The notes below the pieces were generated by a model, which was given only the letters and a program-made list of their open reading frames with translations, was not told the DNA's origin and did not search any database. The position numbers and the translations under genes are program-made. This document shows, piece after piece, positions 1 to 9,683 of a stretch of DNA of 64,000 bases (positions are counted from its first letter, which is position 1; every line of letters begins with the position of its first letter). This DNA is from Ornatilinea apprima (GTDB taxonomy: Bacteria; Chloroflexota; Anaerolineae; Anaerolineales; Anaerolineaceae), in the NCBI RefSeq assembly GCF_001306115.1, contig NZ_LGCL01000015.1:186001-250000 (forward strand), given 5' to 3'.

Positions 1-549
1 CAAATTTTTGACATGGTCGACGATGGAACCACAAAATGGTACATGGTTGGCCTGAACGAATGGGTGGAACGCCGCTATATTCGCGAGTTCCAGTTCAACC
101 CCAACCCACCTCAAGGTGTTACCAATAATCGCTGGATTGACGTGAACCTCTACGAGCAGACCATCGGCGTTTACGAAAACGGCCGACTGCTGTTTGCTAC
201 CCTCATCGCCAGCGGCGGCGACCCCTACTTCACCCGCCCCGGCCTTTTCCAGATTTACGAGAAAAAACCCACTGAAAACATGTCCGGCGCTTTTGAAGCT
301 GACCGCTCGGATTATTATCTCTTCCAGGACGTGCCCTGGACCATGTACTTTGACGAAGCCCGCGCGCTGCACGGCGCGTACTGGCGCGCCAACTTCGGCT
401 ACCCCGAAACACACGGCTGCGTCAACCTGTCGCTGGGCGATGCCAACTGGCTTTTCCATTGGGCCAACGAAGGCGATTGGGTTTACGTTCACGACCCGTC
501 TGGCCTCACCCCTACCGACCCCAGTCTCTACACCGCGGGTGGAGCCTGA
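1..549 (+). CDS. L,D-transpeptidase (YkuD family), 5' end cut off by the window
   Basis: The frame is open from base 1, so only the C-terminal part is present. The catalytic YkuD signature is visible: a His in LHGAYW followed by THGCVN, where the Cys is the nucleophile. The family forms 3-3 peptidoglycan cross-links, or anchors proteins, outside the membrane by acting on D-Ala-ending or L-centre acceptor stems. The short piece before the domain (KWYMVGLNEWVERRYIREF) looks like the end of an SH3-like or other wall-binding module that lies mostly upstream. A GC-rich hairpin with a T run follows the stop codon. The family call is firm; the cellular role is inferred. Confidence 0.88.
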   Translation, partial: QIFDMVDDGTTKWYMVGLNEWVERRYIREFQFNPNPPQGVTNNRWIDVNLYEQTIGVYENGRLLFATLIASGGDPYFTRPGLFQIYEKKPTENMSGAFEADRSDYYLFQDVPWTMYFDEARALHGAYWRANFGYPETHGCVNLSLGDANWLFHWANEGDWVYVHDPSGLTPTDPSLYTAGGA

Positions 550-577
550 TCGCTCACCGCAACGCAGAATCCATTTC

Positions 578-610
578 GGCGCGCCCAACTTCAGGCGCGC
601 CGCTCTTTTT
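578..610 (+). terminator. Rho-independent terminator after the L,D-transpeptidase gene
   Basis: Two copies of GGCGCGCC (578-585 and 594-601), separated by 8 bases, can pair as an 8-bp stem. A T-rich run follows at 604-610. It lies 29 bases after the stop codon and before a convergent gene. Confidence 0.75.
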
Positions 611-632
611 CTAACCGGGCATTCGGGTTTAT

Positions 633-1685
633 TTATGGGGCCACAAACAAGGTCATGCTGGAAAGCGCCACCGTTCCGGGAATGCGGTTGACGCTCTCTT
701 GGCGGATCACCAGCCGCACACCGGTGATCTCGCTGACAGTGTATTCAATCTCCACCCCAAACGGGGTGTGGCTTAAGTCGCCCGTTGGCGCGGGCACCTG
801 AATGCGGTTTGAGCCGACCACATTTCCCTGCTCGTCCACCAGTTCCAGAATCAGCGGGCTTTCGTTCACTGGCCGCGCCACACCACTCACCCACATCAGC
901 CCCCCGCTCACCAGACTATCCTCTTTCGGGTAGCGAATCAGGTACGGTTCCATTTCAATCAGCGAGGGGGTGGTCTCATTGCTCCCCAGAGAAAGCAGCA
1001 CCAGGTCCACCGAAGAGACGGCCATGCTGCGCCCAAACTCGTCTTTGGTACTCATCACCAGCCGCGCCGTCTCGGCCACTCCGCTGATCTCAAAGTCAAT
1101 CAATGGCGCGATCCAGAAGCGCTGGTACAGCGAACTGCGGTAGTCCAAGGCCTGGCTGGCCACCGTCCGGCCATCCTCGCCAATCAAATCCAAGTAGACA
1201 ATCCCATCCATCCCGCGCGTAACCATTGCTTCCATCTGGTACGGAGAAAGAATCTTGGAAAGCAGCCCTGGCCGGGTAATCATCAGGCTGGCTCTGGGCG
1301 GCGTGGGCGTAGGGGTAATGGTGGGGGTGGCGGTTGGCCGGCGGGTGCGCGTGGGCAGCGGACCGCGCGTTGCGGTGGGCGCGAAAATTGTCTCCACCAG
1401 TTGCGTATCATCTGGGGTGGGGGTAATAGCATCTGTCGGGGTATGGCTGGGCAGCACCTGAACCGTCTCGGTGGGCGGCTCTGGCGTGTACGTGGGCGGC
1501 ACCACCGGCGTATCTGTTGCCGGCTCACCGGCAGCCGCGGCGAGCGTGGCCGAAGCGGTAGGCAGCACCGAAGCCGTCGCGCCCATTGGCGCGGGCATCA
1601 GCGCGGCTGGCCGCGTGCAAGCCGCCAGCAGTAGAATGCCCAGGGAGAGCCATCCGCCAGCTTTGAATGCCTTCATGCTCATCAT
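633..1685 (-). CDS. Lipoprotein with Thr/Pro-rich linker and a beta-sandwich-like C-terminal domain
   Basis: The N-terminus has a lipoprotein signal ending in LLLAAC (Cys 23), so the protein should be lipid-anchored outside the membrane. Residues of about 30-130 form a low-complexity Thr/Pro/Ala linker. The C-terminal third (IRYPKEDSLVSGGLMWVSG onward) has the spacing of an immunoglobulin-like Gmad2 domain, a ligand-binding or adhesion fold; this is a tentative match by eye. The start could also be the ATG three codons inside: a TATAAT-like box overlaps the first ATG, and no ribosome binding site is clear. Function is unknown. Confidence 0.7.
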   Translation of the reverse strand: MMSMKAFKAGGWLSLGILLLAACTRPAALMPAPMGATASVLPTASATLAAAAGEPATDTPVVPPTYTPEPPTETVQVLPSHTPTDAITPTPDDTQLVETIFAPTATRGPLPTRTRRPTATPTITPTPTPPRASLMITRPGLLSKILSPYQMEAMVTRGMDGIVYLDLIGEDGRTVASQALDYRSSLYQRFWIAPLIDFEISGVAETARLVMSTKDEFGRSMAVSSVDLVLLSLGSNETTPSLIEMEPYLIRYPKEDSLVSGGLMWVSGVARPVNESPLILELVDEQGNVVGSNRIQVPAPTGDLSHTPFGVEIEYTVSEITGVRLVIRQESVNRIPGTVALSSMTLFVAP

Positions 1686-1749
1686 TATAAACGGATTTCT
1701 TCCCCGCCGTACTTTGCAGATTGGAAAACCGCCGGCCTTGCCCCCGAGG

Positions 1750-2130
1750 TTACGGCCTGCTGGCGCTTTGCACGTATTTCTTTACGGTTTTATCCATTTG
1801 GTCCATCGTTACTGGCTTGTTCATGAAGCAGCAGTGCCCGTTCTTTTCCACTCGCTGAGCATCGTCTCCCGACCATCCCGCGGAAACAATGATCACCGGC
1901 ACACCTTCAATCGTCGCGCTGTGACAAAACTGATGGATAAATGCGTTGCCTTCCATGTCTTGCAGGCAGCCCAGGTCTGCAAAGATCAGGTCGGGCGTTT
2001 GGGAGCCTGCCAATTGGATTGCTTCGCTGACGCAGGTTGCCGTTACGATCTGATGTCCAAGCACATCCGCGGCCATCTTCATCAGCTGTAGCGTTGAAAC
2101 GTCATCATCCAGAAACAGAATTTTGGCCAT
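1750..2130 (-). CDS. Single-domain response regulator (CheY-like receiver)
   Basis: This 126-residue protein is one receiver domain with no output domain. The acidic pocket (LDDD, residues 8-10), the likely phosphoacceptor Asp in FADLG, the Ser in VSAG and the Lys in NKP near residue 105 are all present. The start is supported by a GGGGGAAGA ribosome binding site. Stand-alone receivers usually relay phosphate or bind a partner protein. No kinase gene is adjacent, but a hybrid kinase and an HPt protein are encoded about 20 kb away in the same window; a link between them is speculation. Confidence 0.85.
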   Translation of the reverse strand: MAKILFLDDDVSTLQLMKMAADVLGHQIVTATCVSEAIQLAGSQTPDLIFADLGCLQDMEGNAFIHQFCHSATIEGVPVIIVSAGWSGDDAQRVEKNGHCCFMNKPVTMDQMDKTVKKYVQSASRP

Positions 2131-2210
2131 TCTTCCCCCTTTTTTCTTTGATTGTAGACCATCTCATTTCCCACCTCATCAGCTTCCATACAGCCCAAAA
2201 AAGTGTGAAG

Positions 2211-2246
2211 AAGCCGGCGGTTGGGCTGCGCCAGAACCGCCGGCTT
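2211..2246 (-). terminator. Terminator after the M32 carboxypeptidase gene
   Basis: Perfect 12-bp arms AAGCCGGCGGTT and AACCGCCGGCTT flank a 12-base loop. On the minus strand the stem is followed after a few bases by a run of six T. It sits 15 bases past the stop codon at 2261. Confidence 0.75.
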
Positions 2247-2260
2247 CATGCTTCCTGAGA

Positions 2261-3766
2261 CTACAAATCGTAAATCGCGCTGAATTTCTCCGACAAATAT
2301 CGCATATACGCGTCCGGGTTGATCTTGGATCCGGTAACGCGTTTCACCAGGTCTTGCGGCTCGAACTTCGCGCCGTGGCGGTGAATCTTCTCACGCAGCC
2401 AGCCCAGCAACTCGTCGAATTTACCCGCCTCAATCTGCTCTTCCAGGTTGGGCAAATCGCGCTGAATGCACTCCCACAACTGCGCCGAAACCAGATTACC
2501 CAATGCGTAGGTGGGGAAGTAGCCCATCATCCCGCCTGACCAATGAACGTCTTGCAGCACACCCTTGGCGTCGTTGGGCGGAACAATGCCCAGGTACTCT
2601 TCCATGCGCGCGTTCCACGCCGCCGGCAAATCTCTCACCGCCAGCTGGCCTTCCATCACCGCGATCTCCAGTTCCAGGCGCAGCATGATGTGCAGGTTAT
2701 ACGTCGCCTCGTCGGCTTCCACCCGGATCAACGACGGCTTCACCTTGTTGATCCCGCGGTAGTAGTCTTCCATGCTTACATTGCCAAGAATCGAGCGGAA
2801 GGTCTCCTGATAAAGCGGATAATAATGCTTCCAGAACGCTTTCGAGCGCCCCACCATATTCTCCCACATGCGCGACTGCGACTCGTGCACCGCCATCGAG
2901 GCACCCGCTGCCAGCGGCGTGCGGGCCAGAGCGTGGTCAAAGCCCAGCTCATACAGCGCGTGCCCGCCTTCGTGCATGGTGCTGAACAGCGATGATGTGC
3001 CCAGGTTGGGCACAAAGCGCGTGGTGATGCGCACGTCGTCAATGCCAAACGAAGTCGTAAAGGGGTGCGCCGACTTATCCTGCCGCGAGCGGTTCCAATC
3101 AAATCCAAAATCATTCAGCACCCGCACCCCAAAATCCCATTGCCCCTGCTCGGAATAATCCAGGTACACAAAACTGTCGTCAATTTCTGGTTTTTCGGCA
3201 ATTTGCCGGATCAATTCCACCTGCTGCGGGCGCAGCTTGCTGAAGATCTCCTTCACCTCGGCCGTTTTTAAGCCCGGCTCAAAATCGTCCAGCATCGGGT
3301 CATAAATGTGGTCGTAGGGCTTAAAGAAATCCGCGTAGGCCCGTCGCAGTTCAAAGATTTGCTCCAGCACCGGCCGGAAAGCCTCAAAATTGTTCTCCGC
3401 CCGCGCTTTTTCCCACTCTGACTGCCCGATGGTGGTGATTTTGGCAAACTCTCCCACCCACTCAGCGCTCACCTTGGTCTGCTTTTCATAATTGCGCCGC
3501 GCCAGTTTGATTAAGCAAGCCTCATCCGAATCCGGGTCTAAATGGGTTTCATAACTCTTCAGGTCATCCAATAATTGACCCAGTTCATCGCAGGTTGATT
3601 TCTCATGGCGAATTTTGGCCAGCGTGGCCAATTGAGAGCCGCGGTCTTCGGCCCCGGCTTTGGGCATATACGTTTGCTGATCCCAGCCCAGAACAGCCTC
3701 AGCCCCAACCAGGTCGTTAATCTCACCTAACAGCGCTTTCAGTTGCTCCATTTTTTCTTGTGTCAC
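2261..3766 (-). CDS. M32 family metallocarboxypeptidase (carboxypeptidase Taq type)
   Basis: The 501-residue length is typical for carboxypeptidase Taq, a cytosolic zinc enzyme that removes C-terminal residues from peptides. The zinc motif HEGGH lies at residues 265-269, and the family HES motif (third ligand Glu 295) follows about 25 residues later. The start is a GTG with AGGAGA eight bases upstream; an ATG five codons inside is an alternative. The gene is monocistronic, with its own terminator. The family call is secure; the physiological substrate is probably bulk peptides in protein turnover. Confidence 0.93.
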   Translation of the reverse strand: MTQEKMEQLKALLGEINDLVGAEAVLGWDQQTYMPKAGAEDRGSQLATLAKIRHEKSTCDELGQLLDDLKSYETHLDPDSDEACLIKLARRNYEKQTKVSAEWVGEFAKITTIGQSEWEKARAENNFEAFRPVLEQIFELRRAYADFFKPYDHIYDPMLDDFEPGLKTAEVKEIFSKLRPQQVELIRQIAEKPEIDDSFVYLDYSEQGQWDFGVRVLNDFGFDWNRSRQDKSAHPFTTSFGIDDVRITTRFVPNLGTSSLFSTMHEGGHALYELGFDHALARTPLAAGASMAVHESQSRMWENMVGRSKAFWKHYYPLYQETFRSILGNVSMEDYYRGINKVKPSLIRVEADEATYNLHIMLRLELEIAVMEGQLAVRDLPAAWNARMEEYLGIVPPNDAKGVLQDVHWSGGMMGYFPTYALGNLVSAQLWECIQRDLPNLEEQIEAGKFDELLGWLREKIHRHGAKFEPQDLVKRVTGSKINPDAYMRYLSEKFSAIYDL

Positions 3767-3843
3767 AGTGGTTTTCTCCTATCCATTGATGGGTTTTCAA
3801 CAGCAACTTTGATTCTTCCTAACCCATTCATTTTACTCCAATT

Positions 3844-4281
3844 TCATTCCTCAAGTTTCCGAATCAACGCCAGGCAGGCATCGTCTGTGGGATTGGAAAG
3901 GTAGTCGGTGACCAGCCAGGCATCCACAATCTCTTTGGCTACCGGGCGCGAAGCCAGCCGCATCGACAGGCATAACACATTGGCGTCGTTCCACAGGCGC
4001 GCTCCGCGCGCGGTTTCGGCGTCCACACACAGCGCCGCCCTGATTCCGCGCACCTTATTGGCCGCGATGCACACCCCCGTGCCCGTCCAGCACAGCGCAA
4101 CCCCCATCTGCGCCTCACCGCTGGCCACGCTCCACGCAACCTGTTCCGCTACCTGCGGCCACGGCTGGCTCTCGCCCACTGAAGGCCCAAACCAATCAAC
4201 ATCATGCCCCAGCTCCCGCAGATAGTCCAGCAGGTACTGCGCCACATCCAGTTGTTCATCCGCCCCAACCGCGATTCGCAT
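3844..4281 (-). CDS. RpiB/LacA/LacB-family sugar-phosphate isomerase, divergent active site
   Basis: The fold signature is clear: MRIAVGADE at the start, then CWTGTGVCIAANK with catalytic-base Cys 64, and GIRAALC. RpiB interconverts ribose-5-phosphate and ribulose-5-phosphate, and relatives act on other sugar phosphates. The His that opens the sugar ring in RpiB (EHNNANVL-type motif) is replaced here by Trp 97 in RLWNDANVL, which suggests a different substrate. I chose the ATG at 4281, not an upstream one, because GGAGG lies just before it. No other pentose-phosphate gene is near. Confidence 0.82.
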   Translation of the reverse strand: MRIAVGADEQLDVAQYLLDYLRELGHDVDWFGPSVGESQPWPQVAEQVAWSVASGEAQMGVALCWTGTGVCIAANKVRGIRAALCVDAETARGARLWNDANVLCLSMRLASRPVAKEIVDAWLVTDYLSNPTDDACLALIRKLEE

Positions 4282-4347
4282 GCCCGCCTCCAATCTCTTT
4301 CCAGACCGCTGCCTGCCCTCCAAATAGTTGGTGGTAAAATCGGTGAG

Positions 4348-4926
4348 ATGAAATGGGATATTTCTCCCCGACTACTTGAATCAGAACCCATGCAGCGCTG
4401 TAAACTGCGCCAGTGCCGCGCCGCCTGCTGCCTGCACGGGGTGTGGGTGGGCATCCTCGAAGCCGAGAAAATCCTGCAATCAGCATACCAGATCATCCCC
4501 TACGCCCCGCCCGTCTTACAAGACCCGGCAAGCTGGTTTGAAGACGCCCAGGAGTCCGATCCGTTTCTCCCCGGCGGGATGGCCGTTCATACCCGCGTTC
4601 TCGACAACCCCAAGCATTGGGGCGGCACCGCCTGCGGCTTCTTGCGCGCCGACCATAAATGCGCCCTCCAGGTGGCCGCGAATGCCGCCGGGCTGCACCC
4701 CTGGCACTTCAAGCCACTCTACTGCATTCTTCACCCCCTCGATCTTGACGAGCAGGGCCGCATCACCCTCGACCAGACCAGCCTGCTGCTGGATGAGCCG
4801 GGGTCGTGCCTGCGCCCCGCCCCAAGCCCTATTCCGCTGTGGGTAACCTTTGAAGAAGAACTGCGCTACTTTCTGGGGGACGCCCGCTACGACGAGCTGA
4901 AAAACCAGTTAAACGAGCCGTCCTGA
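4348..4926 (+). CDS. Cys-rich DUF3109/YkgJ-like putative metal-binding protein
   Basis: This 192-residue protein carries clustered cysteines: CKLRQCRAACC near the N-terminus, CGFLRADHKC in the middle and PLYCILHPL later. The layout matches DUF3109/YkgJ-type proteins, thought to bind zinc or an iron-sulfur cluster. The long frame could begin upstream at 4204, but that part overlaps the divergent isomerase gene. The ATG at 4348 follows GGTGAG, with a TAAAAT box ending eight bases upstream, so the transcript may be almost leaderless. The biochemical role is unknown. Confidence 0.72.
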   Translation: MKWDISPRLLESEPMQRCKLRQCRAACCLHGVWVGILEAEKILQSAYQIIPYAPPVLQDPASWFEDAQESDPFLPGGMAVHTRVLDNPKHWGGTACGFLRADHKCALQVAANAAGLHPWHFKPLYCILHPLDLDEQGRITLDQTSLLLDEPGSCLRPAPSPIPLWVTFEEELRYFLGDARYDELKNQLNEPS

Positions 4927-4940
4927 CCACTCTGGCGCGG

Positions 4941-6167
4941 TTATTCATGCCGCAGGGCTTCCACCGGCTCCAGGTTCGCCGCCCGGTTGGCTGGATAAAT
5001 GCCAAAAAACAGTCCCACCGCTGTGGAAAAAAGGGTCGCCAGCAGCACCGCGTTGAGTCCAATCGCCGGGTTGATCGGCGTGTCATTGGCTGCCGCGATT
5101 TGCCCCACCGTGAACGAAAGCAGCCAGCCCAGACCAATGCCAATCAGGCCGCCGAACAAACTCAGCAAAGACGATTCAGTTAAGAACTGAATCAGAATAT
5201 CGGCCTTGCGCGCCCCCAGCGCCTTGCGCAGCCCGATCTCACGCGTGCGCTCGGTCACTGAGACGAGCATAATATTCATAATACCAATCCCGCCCACCAG
5301 CAGCGAAATTCCCGCCACCCCTCCCAGGAAGATGGTGAACACCCCCGTGATCGTTTCGGCTGTTTCCACAAAATCTTGCTGTGAGAAAATGGTGAAGTCA
5401 TCGGGCCCCAGGAAAATGCGGTGCCGCGAGCGCAAGATCTGTGCGATCTCATCCGTCGCCAGCTTTACCGTATCCGCTGAGGTAGCCTGAACATAAATCA
5501 CATCCACACGCTCGCGCGAGCGCCGGATCAAGCGCGACTGCGCCGTAGTGAAGGGAACCAGCACCACATTATCCTGGCTGCCAAACGAGCTGCCCCCTTT
5601 CGGCTCCAACACGCCAATCACACGGAAGGGCTGTCCTTCAATGCGAATCGTCTCGCCGGTAATCGCCTCACGCCGGTCAAACAGGTTGTCGGCCACTTCC
5701 ACACCAATCAACGCCACCGAAGCCTGCCCCAGAAGGTGATCCTGGTTGATAAACTCGCCTTCACTGATCGTGTAATTCCGCACCTCCGCGAAGACCGGTG
5801 TGACCCCATTCACCTCCGCGCGCGTCGACTCGCCCGCGAAAGTAATTTCCAAATCGCTGTTGATCACCGGCGCAACCGACTGCACGTGCGGCGCCTGGAA
5901 CACATCGCTCAGCGCTTCCGCGTCATCCAGGGTCAGTTCTTGCACATTGCGCACTTCTTCTTGAAAATTTCCAGAGAAAACAAACAACAGGTTCGAACCA
6001 ATCCCCGAAATGGAACCCGTGATGGTATCTTGCGCACCTTGCCCCACCGCCAGCATGGCGATCACCGCTGCCACCCCAATCACAATTCCCAGGATGGTCA
6101 GCGCCGAACGCATCTTGTTGGCGTTCAGGCTTTCCAGCGCCTCCAAAAAAGCCTGGGTAATGCTCAC
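4941..6167 (-). CDS. MacB-like ABC transporter permease (FtsX family)
   Basis: The 408-residue protein has the MacB/FtsX plan: one membrane helix near residues 20-45, a large extracytoplasmic domain (about 50-280), then three C-terminal helices (about 280-305, 335-360, 375-395). The N-terminus ([19 protein letters not shown]) is characteristic. It is the last gene of an adaptor-ATPase-permease operon and overlaps the ATPase gene by 4 bases. Such permeases work mechanically, moving periplasmic or wall-side substrates outward rather than through a membrane channel. The substrate, perhaps a peptide, antibiotic or lipoprotein, cannot be read from sequence. Confidence 0.9.
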   Translation of the reverse strand: MSITQAFLEALESLNANKMRSALTILGIVIGVAAVIAMLAVGQGAQDTITGSISGIGSNLLFVFSGNFQEEVRNVQELTLDDAEALSDVFQAPHVQSVAPVINSDLEITFAGESTRAEVNGVTPVFAEVRNYTISEGEFINQDHLLGQASVALIGVEVADNLFDRREAITGETIRIEGQPFRVIGVLEPKGGSSFGSQDNVVLVPFTTAQSRLIRRSRERVDVIYVQATSADTVKLATDEIAQILRSRHRIFLGPDDFTIFSQQDFVETAETITGVFTIFLGGVAGISLLVGGIGIMNIMLVSVTERTREIGLRKALGARKADILIQFLTESSLLSLFGGLIGIGLGWLLSFTVGQIAAANDTPINPAIGLNAVLLATLFSTAVGLFFGIYPANRAANLEPVEALRHE

Positions 6168-6844
6168 GCGCGTTCCTCCACCCGGCCGTCCATCAGGTGA
6201 ACGACCCGCTGCGCCTGTTCGCCGATCACCGGGTCGTGGGTGATCAAGATCACCGTTGTGCCGCGCTGCCGGTTTAGATCCATCAGCAGTTCCATAATTT
6301 CCTTGCCCGACTTGGAATCGAGGTTGCCGGTTGGCTCATCGGCCATAATAATTGAAGGACGGTTCACCAGCGCGCGGGCAATTGCCACTCGCTGCTGCTG
6401 CCCGCCCGATAGTTCCGAAGGCTTGTGATACATGCGGTCAGCCAGTCCCACGGCCTGCAGTGCCTCTTTCGCGCGCTGCATCCGCTCGGCTCTTACACCG
6501 GCGTAGCGCATCGGCAGTTCCACATTCCCCAGCGCGGAATGGCGCGGCAGCAGCATAAAGCTCTGAAAGACAAACCCCACCTTGCGGTTGCGAATATCCG
6601 CGAGTTGATCATCGGACATACTGGAAACGTCTTCCCCGTCCAGCCAATATTGGCCCGAGGTTGGCCGGTCAAGACAGCCCAAAATATTCATCATCGTCGA
6701 TTTTCCCGACCCCGACGGTCCCATGATGGCCAGCACTTCACCGCGCCGCACGCGCAGATCCACCCCGCATAGGGCGTGCACCTGCACCTCACCCATCTGG
6801 TACGTTTTGGTCAGATCTCGCGTCTCAATGACCCACTCGTCCAT
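6164..6844 (-). CDS. ABC transporter ATP-binding protein (MacB/LolD type)
   Basis: All nucleotide-binding motifs are visible in 226 residues: Walker [10 protein letters not shown] at 42-50, signature LSGGQQQR, Walker B IIMADEPT and the switch His in LITHDP. The start ATG has AGGGA upstream. It is translationally coupled to the permease gene (4-base overlap) and begins 2 bases after the adaptor stop codon. It supplies ATP hydrolysis for the FtsX-type permease on the inner membrane face. Confidence 0.95.
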   Translation of the reverse strand: MDEWVIETRDLTKTYQMGEVQVHALCGVDLRVRRGEVLAIMGPSGSGKSTMMNILGCLDRPTSGQYWLDGEDVSSMSDDQLADIRNRKVGFVFQSFMLLPRHSALGNVELPMRYAGVRAERMQRAKEALQAVGLADRMYHKPSELSGGQQQRVAIARALVNRPSIIMADEPTGNLDSKSGKEIMELLMDLNRQRGTTVILITHDPVIGEQAQRVVHLMDGRVEERA

Positions 6845-6846
6845 CG

Positions 6847-8253
6847 CTATTCCCTGTTCATTGGCCCTCCCTGAGGGGGCTGAAATTCTGCCGGAGGATT
6901 CAACACCACTACATCGCCTTCTTTCAACTCTCCACCGATGATCTCGCTGTACAATTCCGAAGAAGACCCAATCTGCACATCAACCGCGTCCAGCATCCCT
7001 GTCGCGTTCTGCACATACACAACCCGTTTACCATCGCGGAAGCGCACCGCGCGGTTGGGCACCAGCAGCACATTTTCCAGTTTTTCCACCACAATGTTCA
7101 CCGCCGCCGTCATTCCCGGCCGCACTTGCGGATCCATATCAACCAGCTCAATCGTAACCGCGAAATCCACGCCGCTTTGCGTGGTCGTGCCCACCCGCGC
7201 AATCTCGGTCACTTTGCCCAAGTATTCCTGGTCGCGAATCGCGTCAAAACTCATGCGCACTTCATCGCCAATCACCACCCGGTTGATATCCACCTCCGGG
7301 ATGCGCACCTCTACCAGCATGCGCGCAAGATCATCCACGCGGATCGAAGCGGTTCCCGGCGAGACCTGGTCGCCTTCTTTCGAATTCACCTCGGTAACTG
7401 TGCCTTCAAACGGCGCTTTGAGATAGCGGTAATTAAGCGACGCTTCCACCGCCGCCACCCGCGCTTCCGCCGCCGCGATATCTTCCGGGTCGGCTCCGTC
7501 TTTCAGGCGCTCCCACTCGCGCTGTGCGTCTTCCAACTGCGCCTTGGCCAGGGTAACCCGCGCTTCCGCCTCGGCCACTTCGTTCGAATCGGGCATCCCC
7601 AGGGCGTAGTTCAGATTGGCCAGCGCCCGGTCGGCGCGCTTGCGCGCGTTGACCAGCACCGAGAGCGCCTCGGCGCGGTTGGGGTCGTCCTCGGCGCGGT
7701 CTTCAAAAGCGGTAAAGAACGTTTCAGCGTCATCCAGCGCGTTCTTGGCCAGCACATATTCAGCCCGCAGCCCATCAATCGTATTCTGAGACGCGCGCCC
7801 AAACGACTGGCTCTGGCGGTCTTCCATCGCGTCTTCATAGGCCTGCTGCGCCTGCGCCAGGGTCAGCGCCGCTTGCGCGCTGGTTAAATTGGAATCCTTC
7901 AGGTTTTCCAGGGCGCGCCGCGCTTCCACCAGCTCGGCTTCGGCCAAAATCACATTCTGCGGCAAAGAATCTTTGGCCAGTTCGGCCAGCACCTGATCAG
8001 CGCGGACAGCCTCATCAACCTGCACGGTGATCTCATCTATACGCCCGCTGGTTTGCCAGGTCAGCACCGCGCTCTGGTTGGCACGCACTGTGCCGGTTGC
8101 GCCCACAATCGCCACCAGTTCTCCCCGCTCCACCTGAGCGGTTTGAAAGGCTTCATTCATCGCCTGGCGTGCCTTCTGAATATTGTTAAAAATCAGAAAA
8201 CCCACCACAGCCACAATCCCAATCCCAATGATCCAAAAAACGCGTTTCTTCAT
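6847..8253 (-). CDS. HlyD/MacA-like membrane-fusion adaptor protein
   Basis: An N-terminal membrane anchor ([19 protein letters not shown]) is followed by a lipoyl-like half motif, a long alpha-helical hairpin rich in Ala/Glu/Gln (about 90-250), the second lipoyl half ([19 protein letters not shown]) and a beta-barrel domain. It is the first gene of the operon. Two starts are possible, 8265 and 8253; I favour 8253 because it begins with the basic anchor sequence. It is clearly paralogous to the adaptor at 29936, sharing DRAEDDP and NYALG blocks in the hairpin. No TolC-like gene is nearby. Confidence 0.88.
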   Translation of the reverse strand: MKKRVFWIIGIGIVAVVGFLIFNNIQKARQAMNEAFQTAQVERGELVAIVGATGTVRANQSAVLTWQTSGRIDEITVQVDEAVRADQVLAELAKDSLPQNVILAEAELVEARRALENLKDSNLTSAQAALTLAQAQQAYEDAMEDRQSQSFGRASQNTIDGLRAEYVLAKNALDDAETFFTAFEDRAEDDPNRAEALSVLVNARKRADRALANLNYALGMPDSNEVAEAEARVTLAKAQLEDAQREWERLKDGADPEDIAAAEARVAAVEASLNYRYLKAPFEGTVTEVNSKEGDQVSPGTASIRVDDLARMLVEVRIPEVDINRVVIGDEVRMSFDAIRDQEYLGKVTEIARVGTTTQSGVDFAVTIELVDMDPQVRPGMTAAVNIVVEKLENVLLVPNRAVRFRDGKRVVYVQNATGMLDAVDVQIGSSSELYSEIIGGELKEGDVVVLNPPAEFQPPQGGPMNRE

Positions 8254-8358
8254 ATCGAAAACCATCCTTGCTGCCCGGCATGTTGTAATGAAAATTTCAT
8301 TGATGCGAAATATCTGAAAATAATTGTACTAGATTCTGTGCAGGTGAGATCACTCGGG

Positions 8359-8364
8359 TATAAT
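8359..8364 (+). promoter_or_regulatory. Candidate -10 box for the putative metalloprotease gene
   Basis: A perfect TATAAT lies 21 bases before the ATG at 8386. No convincing -35 hexamer is seen at the right distance. It lies in the divergent gap with the adaptor gene. Confidence 0.45.
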
Positions 8365-8385
8365 CTTGGTTGCGGGTTTTCAATC

Positions 8386-9666
8386 ATGAAAAAGATTATT
8401 CCTTTCCCCCGCCTTCTGGCGCTGCTCATCATTGCTCTCACTCTGTTGTTCACCCCCGGCAGCCTTCCGCGCCTGCCTTCCACCCCCTATGAACAGGCGC
8501 GCGTCTTCACTCGTTCCATCGAATTTGATTACGTTGCCTGGGGCGCGCGCGCCAGCCTGGATAAACTGCGGCAAATCGCCCTGGGCGCCAGCCATTACCT
8601 TAGCGAAGACCAGCAGAAGCAGGTCGTGATGGAATATATCGATCTGGTCAGCCAGTCCGTCCATCTCGAAGCCCAGATTGAACAGATCTACAGCGAACCA
8701 TCCATCACCGACCCGCAGAATTTCTCCATCCCCTGGCGCGATCAGCTCAGTCAGGTGCAGAGCCGCCTCAAAAAAACCGCTCCCCTGGCCGAAAGCATTC
8801 TGCAGCAGCAAATCAGCCTCACCCTGCGCGATCTCGACCTTTCCGCCTTGGGACAGCCCATACCGCCGGTGTTGTTCCAGGTCACCGAGCTGCCCAAAGC
8901 CCTCATCATCTCGCCGCGCTCCGTCATTCGTCAGGATGCCTTTGTCTCGCTGGAGGCCAACCTACCGCTCGATCAAATCACCGGCCTGGAAGAGCAGATT
9001 GCCCGCCAGATGGACGTTTCCGCGCTGGTGGAAGATGTCGGTGGGATCGGCATGTACCCCACCATGATCATTCGCACCACCAATCTCTCCTTTCTGATCG
9101 AGGTGGCCGCCCATGAGTGGATTCATAACTTCCTCACCCTGCGCCCGCTGGGCTGGAATTACGACACCTCTCCCGAACTGCGATCCATGAACGAAACCAC
9201 CGCCAATCTCTCTGGCAAAGAGATATCGCAAGCCGTGCTGCGGCGCTTCTACCCCGAGCTGCTGCCCAAGCCGCAGCCCGCCCCCTCTGGAACGCTGTCC
9301 GCCGCGCCCATCGAATCGCCACCGTCCGAGCCGGTCTTCGATTTCCGCGCCGAGATGCACACCACGCGCCTGAAAGCCGATGAGCTGTTAGCCGCAGGAA
9401 AAATTGAAGAAGCCGAAGCCTACATGGAAGAACGCCGCCAGCTCTTTTTACAGAATGGTTACCGCATCCGCAAATTGAACCAGGCCTATTTCGCCTTCCA
9501 CGGCGCCTACGCCGATGTGCCCGGCGGCGCGGCCGGCGAAGACCCGGTTGGCCCGGCCGTGGTCGCCTTGCGGGAAAAAAGCCCCTCGCTGGCTGCCTTT
9601 CTGCGGCGCATCGCCTGGATCACCTCGCTGGACGACCTGCAGCAGGCCGTCAGCGCGCCCGATTAA
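8386..9666 (+). CDS. Exported or membrane-anchored putative metalloprotease with HEWIH motif
   Basis: This 426-residue protein starts with a basic N-terminus and a hydrophobic segment (LLALLIIALTLLF), so it is exported or anchored. Residues 243-247 are HEWIH, and Glu 270 in MNETTANL, 23 residues later, could be the third zinc ligand, as in gluzincin proteases. A Pro-rich stretch (about 288-320) precedes a helical C-terminus. I do not recognise a named family. The longer frame from 8053 overlaps the divergent adaptor gene; ATG 8386 was chosen because a signal-like sequence and a TATAAT box precede it. Confidence 0.68.
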   Translation: MKKIIPFPRLLALLIIALTLLFTPGSLPRLPSTPYEQARVFTRSIEFDYVAWGARASLDKLRQIALGASHYLSEDQQKQVVMEYIDLVSQSVHLEAQIEQIYSEPSITDPQNFSIPWRDQLSQVQSRLKKTAPLAESILQQQISLTLRDLDLSALGQPIPPVLFQVTELPKALIISPRSVIRQDAFVSLEANLPLDQITGLEEQIARQMDVSALVEDVGGIGMYPTMIIRTTNLSFLIEVAAHEWIHNFLTLRPLGWNYDTSPELRSMNETTANLSGKEISQAVLRRFYPELLPKPQPAPSGTLSAAPIESPPSEPVFDFRAEMHTTRLKADELLAAGKIEEAEAYMEERRQLFLQNGYRIRKLNQAYFAFHGAYADVPGGAAGEDPVGPAVVALREKSPSLAAFLRRIAWITSLDDLQQAVSAPD

Positions 9667-9683
9667 CCCCAAAGGATCAGAGC

